Assembly (NCBI RefSeq): GCF_018499875.1
Contig: NZ_JAHBAY010000014.1
Coordinates: 62,001-126,000, forward strand
DNA length: 64,000 nt
Source: Kineosporia corallincola
Lineage (GTDB): Bacteria; Actinomycetota; Actinomycetes; Actinomycetales; Kineosporiaceae
Reading direction: 5' to 3'
Each line of letters opens with the position of its first letter. The first letter of the stretch is position 1. Positions 39,534-48,722 of the stretch are shown piece after piece. The position numbers were made by a program, and so were the translations under genes. Below the pieces are notes generated by a model that ran no database searches, was not told where the DNA came from, and saw only the letters and a program-made list of their open reading frames with translations.

Positions 39534-41512
39534 GCCGGCCCGATCACGTCGACGTCGTGCTCGAACGAGAAGAACAGGGACGACGGCGACAGCGTGAGCG
39601 CGTCCACCGCCTCGCCCCGGCGGCGGGTGATCGGGTCGGACGGGTACAGCAGCACCTCGTCCACCAGCTCCACCCCCGGAAGTCGTTGCAGCGCGGCGAA
39701 GAGGTCACCGGAACGCAGAGGACGCCCGAACGGCCAGCCGGTGCCGTCCGGCCCGCCGGTCATCGGGTCGAGGAAGTCGTAGAGCGCGTCCAGCGCCCGC
39801 TCCCGCACCTGCCCGGCCTGGGCCGCGCGGTAGGAGTGCAGCGTGGCCCTGACCGAGACACCCTGGTAGAAGGGCGGTCCCACGGCCAGCCGGGTGCCCA
39901 GCGGGCGGCGCTCGTCGAGGTACCCGGTGATCTTCGCGAGCAGCCGGTCGCCGGGCACCAGCTGCTCGAACCGCAGCCGGCCGCCGCGGTCGGCCACCGC
40001 CTGCGGCACCACCAGGATCCGCACCGCGTTCTCGCCGTAGCCGTTCTGGTCGTCCGAAGGCATTCCGACACAGGCGATCCGGGCCGTCTCCGGCGCCGCC
40101 CGCCAGGCCAGCTCCTCGTAGTCCCGGGCGGTCACGGCGCGGTCCTGGGCCCGCAGGGTGATCGGTGCCCGCACCGCCGCCTCGTCCACCGTCTCGCCGT
40201 TCACCCCGCCCCGGGCGGCCTCCCGGTTCTCCACCCGGGCCACGAACGGGATCGAGCTGCGCAGCACCTGGAGCGTGCCGCGCGAGACGTTGCCCGACCG
40301 GCCGCCCCCGGCCCGGTAGCGGGCGGCGCGGATCACCGAGCCGCGCGGCGGAACCGCGCCGTAGCGGCGCAGGCTGCCGTCCGGCTCACGCACCGCCGGA
40401 CCGAAAGTTACCTCACCGGTGGCCGGTTCGAGCGTCACGTGCCGGTCGTCCGGGCCGGAGGCGGAGAAGTCGTCGACCACCACCCAGGACTGCCAGCCGT
40501 CGTCCCCGGCCACCTCCAGCAGCAGCGGCGGATCACCGGCCAGCACGGGCACGTTGGCCACCCGCACCCGCTGCCCGGGCGCGCCGGTGGACTCGCCGAG
40601 CACCTCGTTGCGCACCGCCTGGGCGTGCACGGCGGCGACCGTGCCGCCGATGGTGAACGCGTCGGCCGAGCGGATCGTCGGCGAGGTGGAGAAGAACGGC
40701 TGGTCCGGGAACGGTGCCACCACCAGGCAGCGCAGCCAGCCGGCCTCGTGCCCGCCGATCCGGGCGGCCACGTGCCCGGCCGGCACGTGGATCACCACGT
40801 CACCGGCCCGGTTCAGCCCACCCGTTCCGTCGTCCTCGATCTCGCACTCCTGCCAGCCCTCCGGCGTCCAGGCCTCCCACCGCAGCGGTGGCTGCCGCGG
40901 GTCCACCCCCACGCCGTCCACCTGGCTGTCCAGCGCCAGCATCACGGCGCATCCCGGCACCGCCGTGGACAGCCCGAACAGCAGCGCATCATCGGCCTGC
41001 GGCGGTTTGCTGAACACCGGAACATCGCGCTCGGCACGGACATTGCCGGTCAGGTCGATCATCGAGGCGTCGTTCTGCGGATCCCGCCCGGCCGGGATCC
41101 GGCCCACCCGCTCCAGCGAGCACGGCGGCACCACCAGGTCGCGCTCGGTGGCGAACACCAGTGCCTCGTCGGTCTCGGTGCGCTGGGTGGCCACCTCGGT
41201 GTCGGCGGGCAGGGTCACCGCGTCGGGCTGCGGCGCGGACAGCCAGAAGGTGACGTCGGCGCGGGCGGCGGTCGGCGGAAAGAGCCGGACGCCCAGCAGG
41301 TTCAGGAACGCCAGGTAGCTCTTGTCCGGTACCCGGTTCAGCCGGTACACCACCTGGTCGGCCATGTGCGCGACGGCCTCGATCAGGGTGATGCCCGGGT
41401 CCGAGACGTTGTGGTCGGTCCAGTCCGGGTTGCTGCGCTGGATGTGGCGTTTCGCGTCGTCCACGAACTGCTGGAAATGCCGGTCGTCGAGATCCGGGGA
41501 GGGCAGCCCCAT
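39530..41512 (-). CDS. eCIS baseplate assembly protein J-like (Afp11 type)
   Basis: A 660-residue baseplate J-like wedge protein. The start reads MGLPSPDLDDRHFQQFVDDA, followed by HNVSDPGITLIEAVAHMADQ, a hallmark of putative baseplate assembly proteins of eCIS. Further on are GEVTFGP, GSVIRAARYRAGGG and GNVSRGTL, then DRAVTARDYEELAW, which marks the J-like core. The open frame extends upstream, but the ATG at 41512 is chosen because it overlaps the gp25 stop codon (TGATG) and starts the conserved region. The protein should form wedges around the spike and trigger sheath contraction. Confidence 0.92.
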   Translation of the reverse strand: MGLPSPDLDDRHFQQFVDDAKRHIQRSNPDWTDHNVSDPGITLIEAVAHMADQVVYRLNRVPDKSYLAFLNLLGVRLFPPTAARADVTFWLSAPQPDAVTLPADTEVATQRTETDEALVFATERDLVVPPCSLERVGRIPAGRDPQNDASMIDLTGNVRAERDVPVFSKPPQADDALLFGLSTAVPGCAVMLALDSQVDGVGVDPRQPPLRWEAWTPEGWQECEIEDDGTGGLNRAGDVVIHVPAGHVAARIGGHEAGWLRCLVVAPFPDQPFFSTSPTIRSADAFTIGGTVAAVHAQAVRNEVLGESTGAPGQRVRVANVPVLAGDPPLLLEVAGDDGWQSWVVVDDFSASGPDDRHVTLEPATGEVTFGPAVREPDGSLRRYGAVPPRGSVIRAARYRAGGGRSGNVSRGTLQVLRSSIPFVARVENREAARGGVNGETVDEAAVRAPITLRAQDRAVTARDYEELAWRAAPETARIACVGMPSDDQNGYGENAVRILVVPQAVADRGGRLRFEQLVPGDRLLAKITGYLDERRPLGTRLAVGPPFYQGVSVRATLHSYRAAQAGQVRERALDALYDFLDPMTGGPDGTGWPFGRPLRSGDLFAALQRLPGVELVDEVLLYPSDPITRRRGEAVDALTLSPSSLFFSFEHDVDVIGPA

Positions 41513-41928
41513 CAGGCACCTCCTGTCGAGGGTTCGTCGGAGGGGATCGTGTAGAACGGGAACACCAGGTTGCGGGGGCTGTTCGTGCCGCGGATCGCGT
41601 ACCGCAGGTCGATCAGCACCATGCCGTCGTCGTCGTTGTCCTCCAGCACGTCGACCTCCATCACCTCGATCCGTGGCTCCCAGCGCTCCAGCGAGGCCCG
41701 CACCTCGTACCGGATCCGGCCGGAGGTGGCCTCGTTCACCGGTGCGAACACCAGATCGTGGATGACACAACCGAACTCGGGACGCATCGGGCGCTCACCC
41801 GGCGCGGTGGCCAGCACCAGCCGGATCGCCTGCTCGATCTCGCGCTGCCCGCCGGCCAGCGCGACGGCCCCGGAGGCGTCCGCCCGCATCGGGAAGGCCC
41901 AGCCGGAACCGATGAACTGCCCGGCCAT
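41512..41928 (-). CDS. eCIS baseplate protein, GPW/gp25 family (Afp9 type)
   Basis: A 138-residue gp25-like wedge protein with the EIEQAIRLVLATAPGERPM core and REEFG-type motif (here RPEFGCVIHDLVFAP), then ERWEPRIEVMEVDV. gp25 proteins nucleate sheath polymerisation on the baseplate. It overlaps the VgrG-like gene upstream and the gpJ-like gene downstream by single-base TGATG junctions, so the three should be translated in fixed proportion. Confidence 0.93.
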   Translation of the reverse strand: MAGQFIGSGWAFPMRADASGAVALAGGQREIEQAIRLVLATAPGERPMRPEFGCVIHDLVFAPVNEATSGRIRYEVRASLERWEPRIEVMEVDVLEDNDDDGMVLIDLRYAIRGTNSPRNLVFPFYTIPSDEPSTGGA

Positions 41929-43811
41929 CAGAACGGCACCCCGTTCCGGATCGGGATGCCGGTCAGCACCACCGACAGGGCGGTGACGTTGGCGTTGCCC
42001 ACGGCCCGGATGCCGACGGCGGCACCGGCCTGGATGTTCGCCGCACCGCCGGCGTTGATCGTCGCCGCGGCACCCGCGTTCAGCGTCATCGCGCCGGCGG
42101 TGTTCATCCCGATCCGGCCCGCGGCACTCACGTTCACGGCCGCCCCGGCCTGGATGTTGACGGCCTTGCCGGCCCGCAGATTCAGGTCGCCCGCGCTGGA
42201 GACCTCCACGTTGGCGGCGCCGTTGATCCGCACCGTGCCCCGGCTGTCGATGGTCAGGCTGGTCCGCGCCCGGTCCAGGTGCACGGTGAGCGCGCCGTCG
42301 CCCGAACGCAACCGCACACCGCGGTTGCCCACCCGGGCGTCCATCAGTTCCACCATGTTCCCGCTGCGGTCGGACAGACTGCGCCAGTTCACCTCTCCAC
42401 TGCGGAGATTCACCGGATCGGTGCGGTCCGGGTCGGGGGTGGGCCGGTCCACGCCGTTGTACAGCCCGGCGAGCACGTACGGGTGCTCCAGGTGGCCCCG
42501 GTCGAACGCGACCAGCACCTCGTCCTGCACCTCAGGGAGCATCAGCCCGCCGCCGCCCGACCCGCCGAATTGGGCCACCCGGCTCCAGCCGCTCTCGTAG
42601 GAGTCCGACAGCCAGGGAAACTTGAGCTTGACGCGTCCCATCCTGAGGGGGTCCTGCACATTGCTGACCAGGCCCACGACCACGCCGTTCATGACCGGCG
42701 CCGGTTCCCCGCCCGAGGTCAGGCCGTACAGCGAGCGGAACTGCCGGCCGGTCACGCTGACCTGGGTGGTGTACTGGCGTCCCGACGAAAAGGCGTGCCG
42801 CACACCGGTGACCGTGTACTTGCCTTCGAACGGGTAGCCGGCGTTCCTCAGCGTCACCGGCACGCCGGGCTGGAGCTCGGGATCGCCGGTCACGGTCAAC
42901 TCGACCTCGGCGAACGACCCGGCCACGTCACCGGCCAGCGCCTCTGCGGCGTGCCGCACCTCCGCCTGCGTTCCGTAAGGCACCGAGGCGTCCAGCATCT
43001 CGGAGTTGCCGAAGGCGCTGATCAGCGTGTCCGGGGTGACGTCGGCGCTGATGTCGCCGGTTCTGGTCGCCGGGGTGTCCTGCACCAGGGGCCGCTTGGT
43101 CTTCACGTCCCAGCCGCGCACCGAGACCGAGCGCACCTGCCCGCCGGCGGTGACGCCGGCCCGCCCGTTCAGCGTGTTGGCGCCGAACTCCAGCACGTAG
43201 GGGCTCTGCCGGGCGGGTGTGCTCTCGGCCGGCGCGCCGGAGGCGTCCCGCAGGGCGGTGAACTGGAGCTTGCCCTCCCGGTCGCAGTACAGGTGCACGT
43301 CGTTCTCCCGGGCCAGGCGCGAAAGGAAGTCCCAGTCGGTGATGTTCGGCTGGGTGGCCAGTTCGTACACGGTGCGGGTGGCGTCGATCGTGCCCAGGCT
43401 CAGGCCGTTCTGCCGGGCCAGGCGGCGCACGATCTCGGACGCCGTCTGGTTGGGGTAGCCGGCCACCCGGCGGTTGCGCAGCAGCCGGTGCCCGGGGTCG
43501 TAGCCACGCACCACCACCGAGCGCCCGGCGGCGTCGACATCCAGCTCGACGCCGGTGATCTCGCCGGTGATCAGGGGCCGGCCCGGGCGGCCGTCGGTGA
43601 TCGGGACCAGCACCGCCCTGGCCCCGACGGCCAGTTGCGAGAAGGTGCCGAACACGTCACCGCCGGGGTTGGCGAAACCGAGCCGGAACGCGGCGGGCAC
43701 GTTGACGCTGGCGTCCACCCAGGCGTCCACCAGGAGATCGGCCAGCCGGGGCGGCAGTTCGGCACCTCCGACGCTGACCTGGAGGACGCTGGTGTAGGTC
43801 TTGGGGCTCAC
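41928..43811 (-). CDS. eCIS spike protein, VgrG-like (Afp8 type)
   Basis: A 627-residue VgrG/gpD-gpV-type spike. The gp27-like hub (about 1-360) contains NQTASEIVRRLARQNGLSLG, WDFLSRLARENDVHLYCDRE and GYPFEGKYTVTGVRHAFSSG. It is followed by the OB-fold/gp5-like part (about 375-470; VVVGLVSNVQDPLRMGRVKL, DEVLVAFDRGHLEHPYVLAG). The C-terminal beta-helix (about 540-620) consists of repeats such as NAGAAATINAGGAANIQAGA. The GTG start overlaps the LysM gene stop (GTGA) and begins SPKTYTSVLQVSVGG. No fused enzymatic domain is visible, and no separate PAAR gene was found in the operon; the beta-helix end may serve as tip. Confidence 0.92.
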   Translation of the reverse strand: MSPKTYTSVLQVSVGGAELPPRLADLLVDAWVDASVNVPAAFRLGFANPGGDVFGTFSQLAVGARAVLVPITDGRPGRPLITGEITGVELDVDAAGRSVVVRGYDPGHRLLRNRRVAGYPNQTASEIVRRLARQNGLSLGTIDATRTVYELATQPNITDWDFLSRLARENDVHLYCDREGKLQFTALRDASGAPAESTPARQSPYVLEFGANTLNGRAGVTAGGQVRSVSVRGWDVKTKRPLVQDTPATRTGDISADVTPDTLISAFGNSEMLDASVPYGTQAEVRHAAEALAGDVAGSFAEVELTVTGDPELQPGVPVTLRNAGYPFEGKYTVTGVRHAFSSGRQYTTQVSVTGRQFRSLYGLTSGGEPAPVMNGVVVGLVSNVQDPLRMGRVKLKFPWLSDSYESGWSRVAQFGGSGGGGLMLPEVQDEVLVAFDRGHLEHPYVLAGLYNGVDRPTPDPDRTDPVNLRSGEVNWRSLSDRSGNMVELMDARVGNRGVRLRSGDGALTVHLDRARTSLTIDSRGTVRINGAANVEVSSAGDLNLRAGKAVNIQAGAAVNVSAAGRIGMNTAGAMTLNAGAAATINAGGAANIQAGAAVGIRAVGNANVTALSVVLTGIPIRNGVPF

Positions 43812-44524
43812 GGGGTCACCTCTTCCGTGGCCGGGAGCAGCAGCTCCCGGCCGGTCTCCAGCCGCATCGGGTCGTCGATCGCGTTGGCCGTGGCGATGGC
43901 CCGCCAGCGGGTCGGGTCGCCGTATTCCTGCCAGGCCAGCGATTCCAGGGAATCGCCCGAGACCACCCGGTGGACCCGTTGTGCGGCCAGGGTTCCGGAG
44001 GTCGGGTTCTGGCCCTTGGCGGGCAGCGGCACCTCGGTCAGGGACAGCTGGCAGGTGGCGCGCAGCGGGTCGCCGGTGGCGGTGAACAGGGTGTAGGTGG
44101 CGCTGACGCTCTCCACGTAGGCCACGAACTGCACGGTGCTGAACGAGCCCCAGGCGAACCGGACCCACGGTGGTGAGGGACGTTTCGTGGGCAGGCTCTG
44201 CGGATCCACCTCGCAGCAGGTCAGCAGCTGCTCGACGTCCTCCCGCACCTTGCTGGCGCTCGGCTTGGCGGAACCGTCGAGGAATACCTCGATCTGGAGC
44301 GACGCCGGATTGACGCCGTCGAACTCCGGCACCACGCCGCGGGAGTAGCCGACGGACGACTGGGAGCGCCACGACGCGGTGCGGGAGAGCTGTAACTGGT
44401 TGGGGTTGAACTGGAACCGGACCTGGCCGATCTGCCCGCCCAGGCCGCCGGTGAGGGTGGCCGGGGGATGGTGGATGGACAGCGTGGCGCGCACCAGGCT
44501 GGCGCCCCGCTTGCCGGCGGCCAT
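43808..44524 (-). CDS. eCIS LysM-domain hub protein (Afp7 type)
   Basis: A 238-residue protein. The N-terminal contractile-tail hub domain has RFQFNPNQLQLSRTASW, then LDGSAKPSASKVREDVEQLL, and VRFAWGSFSTVQFVAYVESV. A C-terminal LysM motif follows (about 185-232; HRVVSGDSLESLAWQEYGDP to LLLPA). In phage gp53/Afp7-type proteins the LysM part packs onto the spike. The start at 44524 (MAAGKRGASLV) overlaps the tube-protein stop (TGATG), and its stop overlaps the VgrG start. Confidence 0.9.
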   Translation of the reverse strand: MAAGKRGASLVRATLSIHHPPATLTGGLGGQIGQVRFQFNPNQLQLSRTASWRSQSSVGYSRGVVPEFDGVNPASLQIEVFLDGSAKPSASKVREDVEQLLTCCEVDPQSLPTKRPSPPWVRFAWGSFSTVQFVAYVESVSATYTLFTATGDPLRATCQLSLTEVPLPAKGQNPTSGTLAAQRVHRVVSGDSLESLAWQEYGDPTRWRAIATANAIDDPMRLETGRELLLPATEEVTP

Positions 44525-44961
44525 CAGCGGCCGCCCGCGTCGGTGAAGCCGTGGTGGGCGATCTCGAGTTCCTCGGTGGCCACACCGGCTTGGCCGGGGT
44601 CGAGACTGGGGCCGGTCCAGCGCACCGGCAGCACCTCGACCAGGCCCCACTGCGCCACCACCGACAGATCGGCCCGCAGGGCGGCGATCTGGGCGGTGGG
44701 TCGCTGAATTCCCGTGGAGATGGACGAGATCCAGGCCGCGACCTTCACCGTGTCGGCGGTCAGAGGCCGGGTGAGGCGGATGTTCGAGAAGGTGACGCGG
44801 GTGGGCAGCTGCCAGACGAAGCCGTTGTTGCCGCCCTCCTCGTGCTGCTCGACCTGGACCTCGGAGGCCAGTCCGTCACAGCCGTGGAACAGCCCGAGGT
44901 CCCGGCCGTCGATGGAGAGCCGGAAGAACAGCGTGGCGGCGGGATCTGCGGTGGACGGCAT
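44524..44961 (-). CDS. eCIS tube-initiator/second tail tube protein (T4 gp19 family, Afp5 type)
   Basis: A 145-residue gp19/Hcp-like tube protein: FFRLSIDGRDLGLFHGCDGL, VWQLPTRVTFSNIRLTRPLT, VAAWISSISTG and a C-terminal ATEELEIAHHGF strand. It is divergent from the main tube gene at 49.2-49.6 kb, as expected for the tube-initiator ring that couples baseplate to tube. GAGGAA lies 6 nt before the ATG. It follows the 1,189-residue protein gene by 36 nt, one of the few non-overlapping junctions in the operon. Confidence 0.9.
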   Translation of the reverse strand: MPSTADPAATLFFRLSIDGRDLGLFHGCDGLASEVQVEQHEEGGNNGFVWQLPTRVTFSNIRLTRPLTADTVKVAAWISSISTGIQRPTAQIAALRADLSVVAQWGLVEVLPVRWTGPSLDPGQAGVATEELEIAHHGFTDAGGR

Positions 44962-44997
44962 GGAAAATTCCTCTGTTGACGGTGGTTCTCGGTCTGA

Positions 44998-47900
44998 TCA
45001 CGCGCGGCCGTCCCGGAGACGGCCCACACGTTCGCGGTCGGCGCGCAGTTCGGCCCGCAGCAGGCGGGCCAGCGGGTCGAACAGGGCGCGGGCCAGCTCG
45101 TCCAGCTCCGCGGGGGTGCGGGAGGTGCTGCCACGCACGGCCTTCGTGGCCTGCTCTGCCTTCCTCGGTTCCGGCCTCGTCGGTGGCGGCGCCGGACGCC
45201 GCTGAACCGACGCTGCCGCGGGAGGCGGGGGCGTCGGTGGGAGGGTCGGGCTGGGGACTGCGGTTGGCGGCGGTTCTGCTGGTTTTTCGGGTGGTCTGGT
45301 GGACGTCGGTGGCGGGGGGACCGGTGCCCGCTGAACGGCCGGCTCGGGTGCCGGAGTGAGGCGGGCGGCCGGGGGACGCGCCACCGGCGCCCGGGGTGAT
45401 GACGCGGTGACGGGAGCGAAGGCGTTCACCGAGGTCAGGGGGTGTCCGGTGGGTTCGGTCCAATGGCGCATGACACGTTGTGCACGAACGGTTTTCCTGG
45501 GTCGGGTAGTGGCGGGCTGAGGCTCGGCGGCGCGGATGGCCGCCTGCGGCTGAGGGACGATCGATGGTGGAGCGGTGATCGGTGGTGGAGGGGCGATCGG
45601 TGGTTGCGGGCTGATCGGCGAGCCGAGGCGGGGGGCGCGTGCGCCGGACCGCTGCACGGTGTTCTGGGCCGTACCGGGCGGAGTGTCGAGGGGCCTGGCC
45701 GGGGCCTGGGCTTGTGTCTGTGTCTGGGGGGCCGGGGTGGCGGCCGTCGCGGGCAGGCCACCGGGCAGCGGGGCGCCGAGCCCGAGCCGTCGGCTCCGGG
45801 AGTTCGGAGCTGTCGACGACCGCGAAACAGTCCGCACGGCAGTCGTTGTGCTGGTTCTCGGCGTCACGTGGTGATGCCCGGCAGCGGTACCGGGCGCCGG
45901 AGCCTGGCGCCCGGCCGGCCCTGACTCCACCGCAGCGGTGGCTCGTTGTGCGACGGCAGCCGCCGGAAGCATCGCGCTCGGATGGGCGGTGGCGGCATCA
46001 GGGGTCGCCGCCGCGGTGCCCTGGGGGTCTGCGGCCGCGATCACGGAGGCGGCGTCGGGCCGACGCGCCGCCGCAGACGTCATCGGGATACCGGCGGCGG
46101 AACGCTGGACGGTGCCACGGCCCGTCCCGCCCGCATCGGTGCGGCCGGCCGCGGGCGACAGCTGCACGGTGGGCCCTGCCGAACGGGCGCTGGGGGTGCT
46201 TCCGGTGCTGATGGCCGGGCCGGGGTTCGTGTCGGGAACATCACGCATGTTGGAGACACGGCCGGTGCTGGAGACGATGCCGGCAGAGACAGCGGTGTCC
46301 GCGGTGCGCTGAGCCGCGGTGTGTGGCGCGGCAGCACCCCGGGCGGGGGAGCCGGCGCCGGGAAAGCTCTTCTGCGCGGTGAGGTTCGCCGCGTCGGCGC
46401 CAGGACGGGTGACGTGTTGAGCCGCGACACCCCCGGCGACGGGCTGCTGCGTGGTGGACTCGGGACCATGGACCATCGAACCGGTGGAGGCCACGGCCCG
46501 GCGAACGGCGCTGCCCCCGGCCGTCGGCTCGGAAGCCGGAACGAGCTGCACGGCGCGGCTGGTGCCAGGCGCGGAGGCGGGTCGTCCTGCGGAACTCGGC
46601 ACAACAGCGCTGCTGGCGCTGCCGGAATCTCGGCCGTTCTCAACCGTCGCGGAATCGCGGGGGTGGACCGCGCGCTGAATCCCGGCAACTTCACCACGGG
46701 TGTCCAGGGCGCGCTGAACGGTGGACGCCCGAAGCGGACCACCAGGCAACACGCTACTGGCTGATCCGCCGCCCGGTTGTGCGGGGCCGGGAGATGCGCT
46801 GCCGGGGGGCGTGGACCTGGGCGAAGTGAATCGGGGCGAAGTAGAACCGGGAGGAGTGGAACGGGGTGGCATGAAACCGGGAGGTGTGGAGCCGAGCGAA
46901 GTGGAACCGGGAGGAGTGGAACGGGGTGGCATGGAACCGGGAGGGGTGGACCCGGGCGAAGTGGGACGGGGTGGCATGGAAGCGGGTGGCGCGGACCCGG
47001 GCGACGTGGAACGGGGTGGCGTGGAGCGGGGCGGCGCGGACTCGAGCCGTGCAGGGGAGTGAGAGGTGCCGCGGGGCGTCGTGGTGCCGGGGCGTGAGAG
47101 GGCGGGCTGGGTGGAGCTGGGTGATGCGGGGCCGGGTGCTACAGAGCTGGGTCGTGCGGGGCCGATTCGTGTCGGGCTGGTGGACGCGTCACCGGATGCG
47201 GTGAAGCCACGGCCTGCGGGACCGGGCGGGGTCGCGAGCGCACGCTGCGCGGTGGCCGGAGCGCTGCCCGAAGCAGCGCCCGGAGCGGTGGCGGGGGCAG
47301 TGACCGGAACGGTGGCGGGGGCAGCGCCCGGAGCAGTGACCGAAGTGGTGGCGGGGGCAGTGCCCGGAGTGGTGGCCGAAGTGCGGGCCGAAGTGATGGC
47401 CGAAATCGCTGTGTGCGCAGTGGAATCCGGGGAGGTGAGGCCTGGGACACCGGCGCGCTGCGCGGTGACCACACGTGCGGCAGCCCGGTGAGGGGTGGGC
47501 GTTGTGGTCTGCGGCGTGGGGGAGGGGGCGGGCGCCGGAGAAGAGGCGCCGCGAGCAGCGAAGCCGGGGGTCTCGGGACGGCGGGTGCCGGGCCGGGAGT
47601 CAGCCGCTTGAGGAACAGCGTTGCTCGCGGCCGTCGCGGATGCCCTGGCGACGGTTCTCGCTGACCCCGTCGCCGTGCCGGCGGTGGCCGCCGACGGCTG
47701 AACGGGAGACTGCGGGGCCGCGGGAACCGGTGTGCCGGGGACGGCGGGTCCAGGGACCGGGGGGACGCCGGACGGCGCCATGGGTGCGGCGGTCTCCGGG
47801 AAGGCGCGGGGGCCCGTCACGTTCACGGGTGCTGCCCCGCCACGGTCAGCCGTGGCGGGAGTGGCCGAACCCGTGGACGTCGTCACGCGGGCCACCGTGA

Positions 47901-48567
47901 TCGGGGACGTTGCGATCGGGGACGCCGTGATCGGGGACGCCGTGATCGGGGACGTTGCGATCGGCTGTGGCGTCATGGGGGTCGGCGCCGGTGAGGTCCG
48001 GGCGGGAGTGGCCGGGCTTCCGTCGGACGCCCGCGAGATCGGGTCGGGCGCCGAGTGGGCGTCGGCGGCCGTCGACCACGAAACGGCCGGGCGCGCGACG
48101 GCGGGCGAGCTCGGCGGCTGCGGAAACGAAACAGGTCCGGCCACCGACCACTTGGCGGGCACGGCCCGCTGCACCGGGGCGGCCGGGGTAGTAAGGGCAG
48201 CCGGGATAGCAAGGGTGTTCGGGGTGGCCAGGGTGCCCGGAGCCGGGTGGCCGCCGGTGAGGGCGGCCGGTGAGGAGAGCATCGGGTTCGCGCCGGCCGG
48301 CCCCGCCTGCCCGGTCACCTGGCTGAGCATCGGGCTGCGGTGCGCCGCCAGCGTGCCGGCGAACGACGCGCCGGAGGTGCCGGACAGCAGCGCGGGAGCA
48401 TCGGCCGTCACCCGCTGGATCGCGGGCAGGGCCGTCCAGTCCCGGCCCGTCGGCTGCGGAACCGCTGACGGGGTGACCGTTTCGGAGAGGGCTGGAGCGT
48501 GCGTCGTCCCCTGTTGTGCATCGGCGGAACCGCGCCCCAGGCCGAGGAGATCGAGCAGACGGCTCAT
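44998..48567 (-). CDS. eCIS-associated Pro/Ala/Thr-rich protein with repeated (V/A/I)QR motifs
   Basis: A 1,189-residue, mostly disordered protein of Ala, Pro, Ser and Thr. About 13 short motifs of the type VQRA, AQRA, IQRA or VQRS are scattered along it, and a long S-x-PP tract occupies the centre. The only folded-looking part is the C terminus (about 1130-1189; AELDELARALFDPLARLLRA then ELRADRERVGRLRD), an amphipathic helical segment seen at the end of a protein next to the tube gene in other actinobacterial eCIS loci. The start overlaps the DUF6760-like stop (ATGA). Its place before the initiator tube and baseplate genes could suit a tape-measure or cargo-related role, but this is inference; no other tape-measure candidate is evident. 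Confidence 0.75.
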   Translation of the reverse strand: MSRLLDLLGLGRGSADAQQGTTHAPALSETVTPSAVPQPTGRDWTALPAIQRVTADAPALLSGTSGASFAGTLAAHRSPMLSQVTGQAGPAGANPMLSSPAALTGGHPAPGTLATPNTLAIPAALTTPAAPVQRAVPAKWSVAGPVSFPQPPSSPAVARPAVSWSTAADAHSAPDPISRASDGSPATPARTSPAPTPMTPQPIATSPITASPITASPIATSPITVARVTTSTGSATPATADRGGAAPVNVTGPRAFPETAAPMAPSGVPPVPGPAVPGTPVPAAPQSPVQPSAATAGTATGSARTVARASATAASNAVPQAADSRPGTRRPETPGFAARGASSPAPAPSPTPQTTTPTPHRAAARVVTAQRAGVPGLTSPDSTAHTAISAITSARTSATTPGTAPATTSVTAPGAAPATVPVTAPATAPGAASGSAPATAQRALATPPGPAGRGFTASGDASTSPTRIGPARPSSVAPGPASPSSTQPALSRPGTTTPRGTSHSPARLESAPPRSTPPRSTSPGSAPPASMPPRPTSPGSTPPGSMPPRSTPPGSTSLGSTPPGFMPPRSTPPGSTSPRFTSPRSTPPGSASPGPAQPGGGSASSVLPGGPLRASTVQRALDTRGEVAGIQRAVHPRDSATVENGRDSGSASSAVVPSSAGRPASAPGTSRAVQLVPASEPTAGGSAVRRAVASTGSMVHGPESTTQQPVAGGVAAQHVTRPGADAANLTAQKSFPGAGSPARGAAAPHTAAQRTADTAVSAGIVSSTGRVSNMRDVPDTNPGPAISTGSTPSARSAGPTVQLSPAAGRTDAGGTGRGTVQRSAAGIPMTSAAARRPDAASVIAAADPQGTAAATPDAATAHPSAMLPAAAVAQRATAAVESGPAGRQAPAPGTAAGHHHVTPRTSTTTAVRTVSRSSTAPNSRSRRLGLGAPLPGGLPATAATPAPQTQTQAQAPARPLDTPPGTAQNTVQRSGARAPRLGSPISPQPPIAPPPPITAPPSIVPQPQAAIRAAEPQPATTRPRKTVRAQRVMRHWTEPTGHPLTSVNAFAPVTASSPRAPVARPPAARLTPAPEPAVQRAPVPPPPTSTRPPEKPAEPPPTAVPSPTLPPTPPPPAAASVQRRPAPPPTRPEPRKAEQATKAVRGSTSRTPAELDELARALFDPLARLLRAELRADRERVGRLRDGRA
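46790..47050 (-). repeat. Low-complexity S-x-PP tract within the 1,189-residue eCIS protein
   Basis: More than 15 units of about 15 bp encode variants of PPGST, PPRST and SPGSA on the minus strand. Near-identical DNA units suggest slippage-type expansion. The tract should form an extended, unstructured linker. Confidence 0.8.
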
Positions 48568-48722
48568 CGCGGCTCACCGGCCGTCTCGATGAGCCGGCCG
48601 GCGGCGGCCACGTACCGCCGCCGGTCATGATGCTCGAGGTCCATGATGTCTTCCAGACTCCAGTGCAGATGGTGGGCCACGTACGCGATCTCCTGATGGA
48701 TGCCGTCGACCGCGTACGTCAC
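48564..48722 (-). CDS. DUF6760-like small eCIS protein
   Basis: A 52-residue protein read from the GTG at 48722: VTYAVDGIHQEIAYVAHHL, then HWSLEDIMDLEHHDRRRYV and a short helix to the TGA. Small proteins of this pattern lie between the tail assembly and tube/baseplate genes in many actinobacterial eCIS and phage-tail loci (DUF6760). Both ends overlap their neighbours (GTGA with the assembly gene, ATGA with the 1,189-residue protein gene), strong evidence that it is translated. By analogy with phage assembly chaperones such as gpG/gpGT it may help tube or tape-measure assembly. Confidence 0.85.
   Translation of the reverse strand: MTYAVDGIHQEIAYVAHHLHWSLEDIMDLEHHDRRRYVAAAGRLIETAGEPR

Noticed and set aside
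43812-44585. Upstream extension of the VgrG-like frame
   Set aside because: It overlaps the LysM hub gene completely; the GTG at 43811 overlaps the LysM stop and begins the conserved hub domain.
44998-48567. Suspicion that the 1,189-codon low-complexity frame is spurious
   Set aside because: It overlaps the DUF6760-like stop by ATGA, shares the operon strand, contains repeated QR motifs and ends in a structured helical segment typical of eCIS loci, so it was kept.
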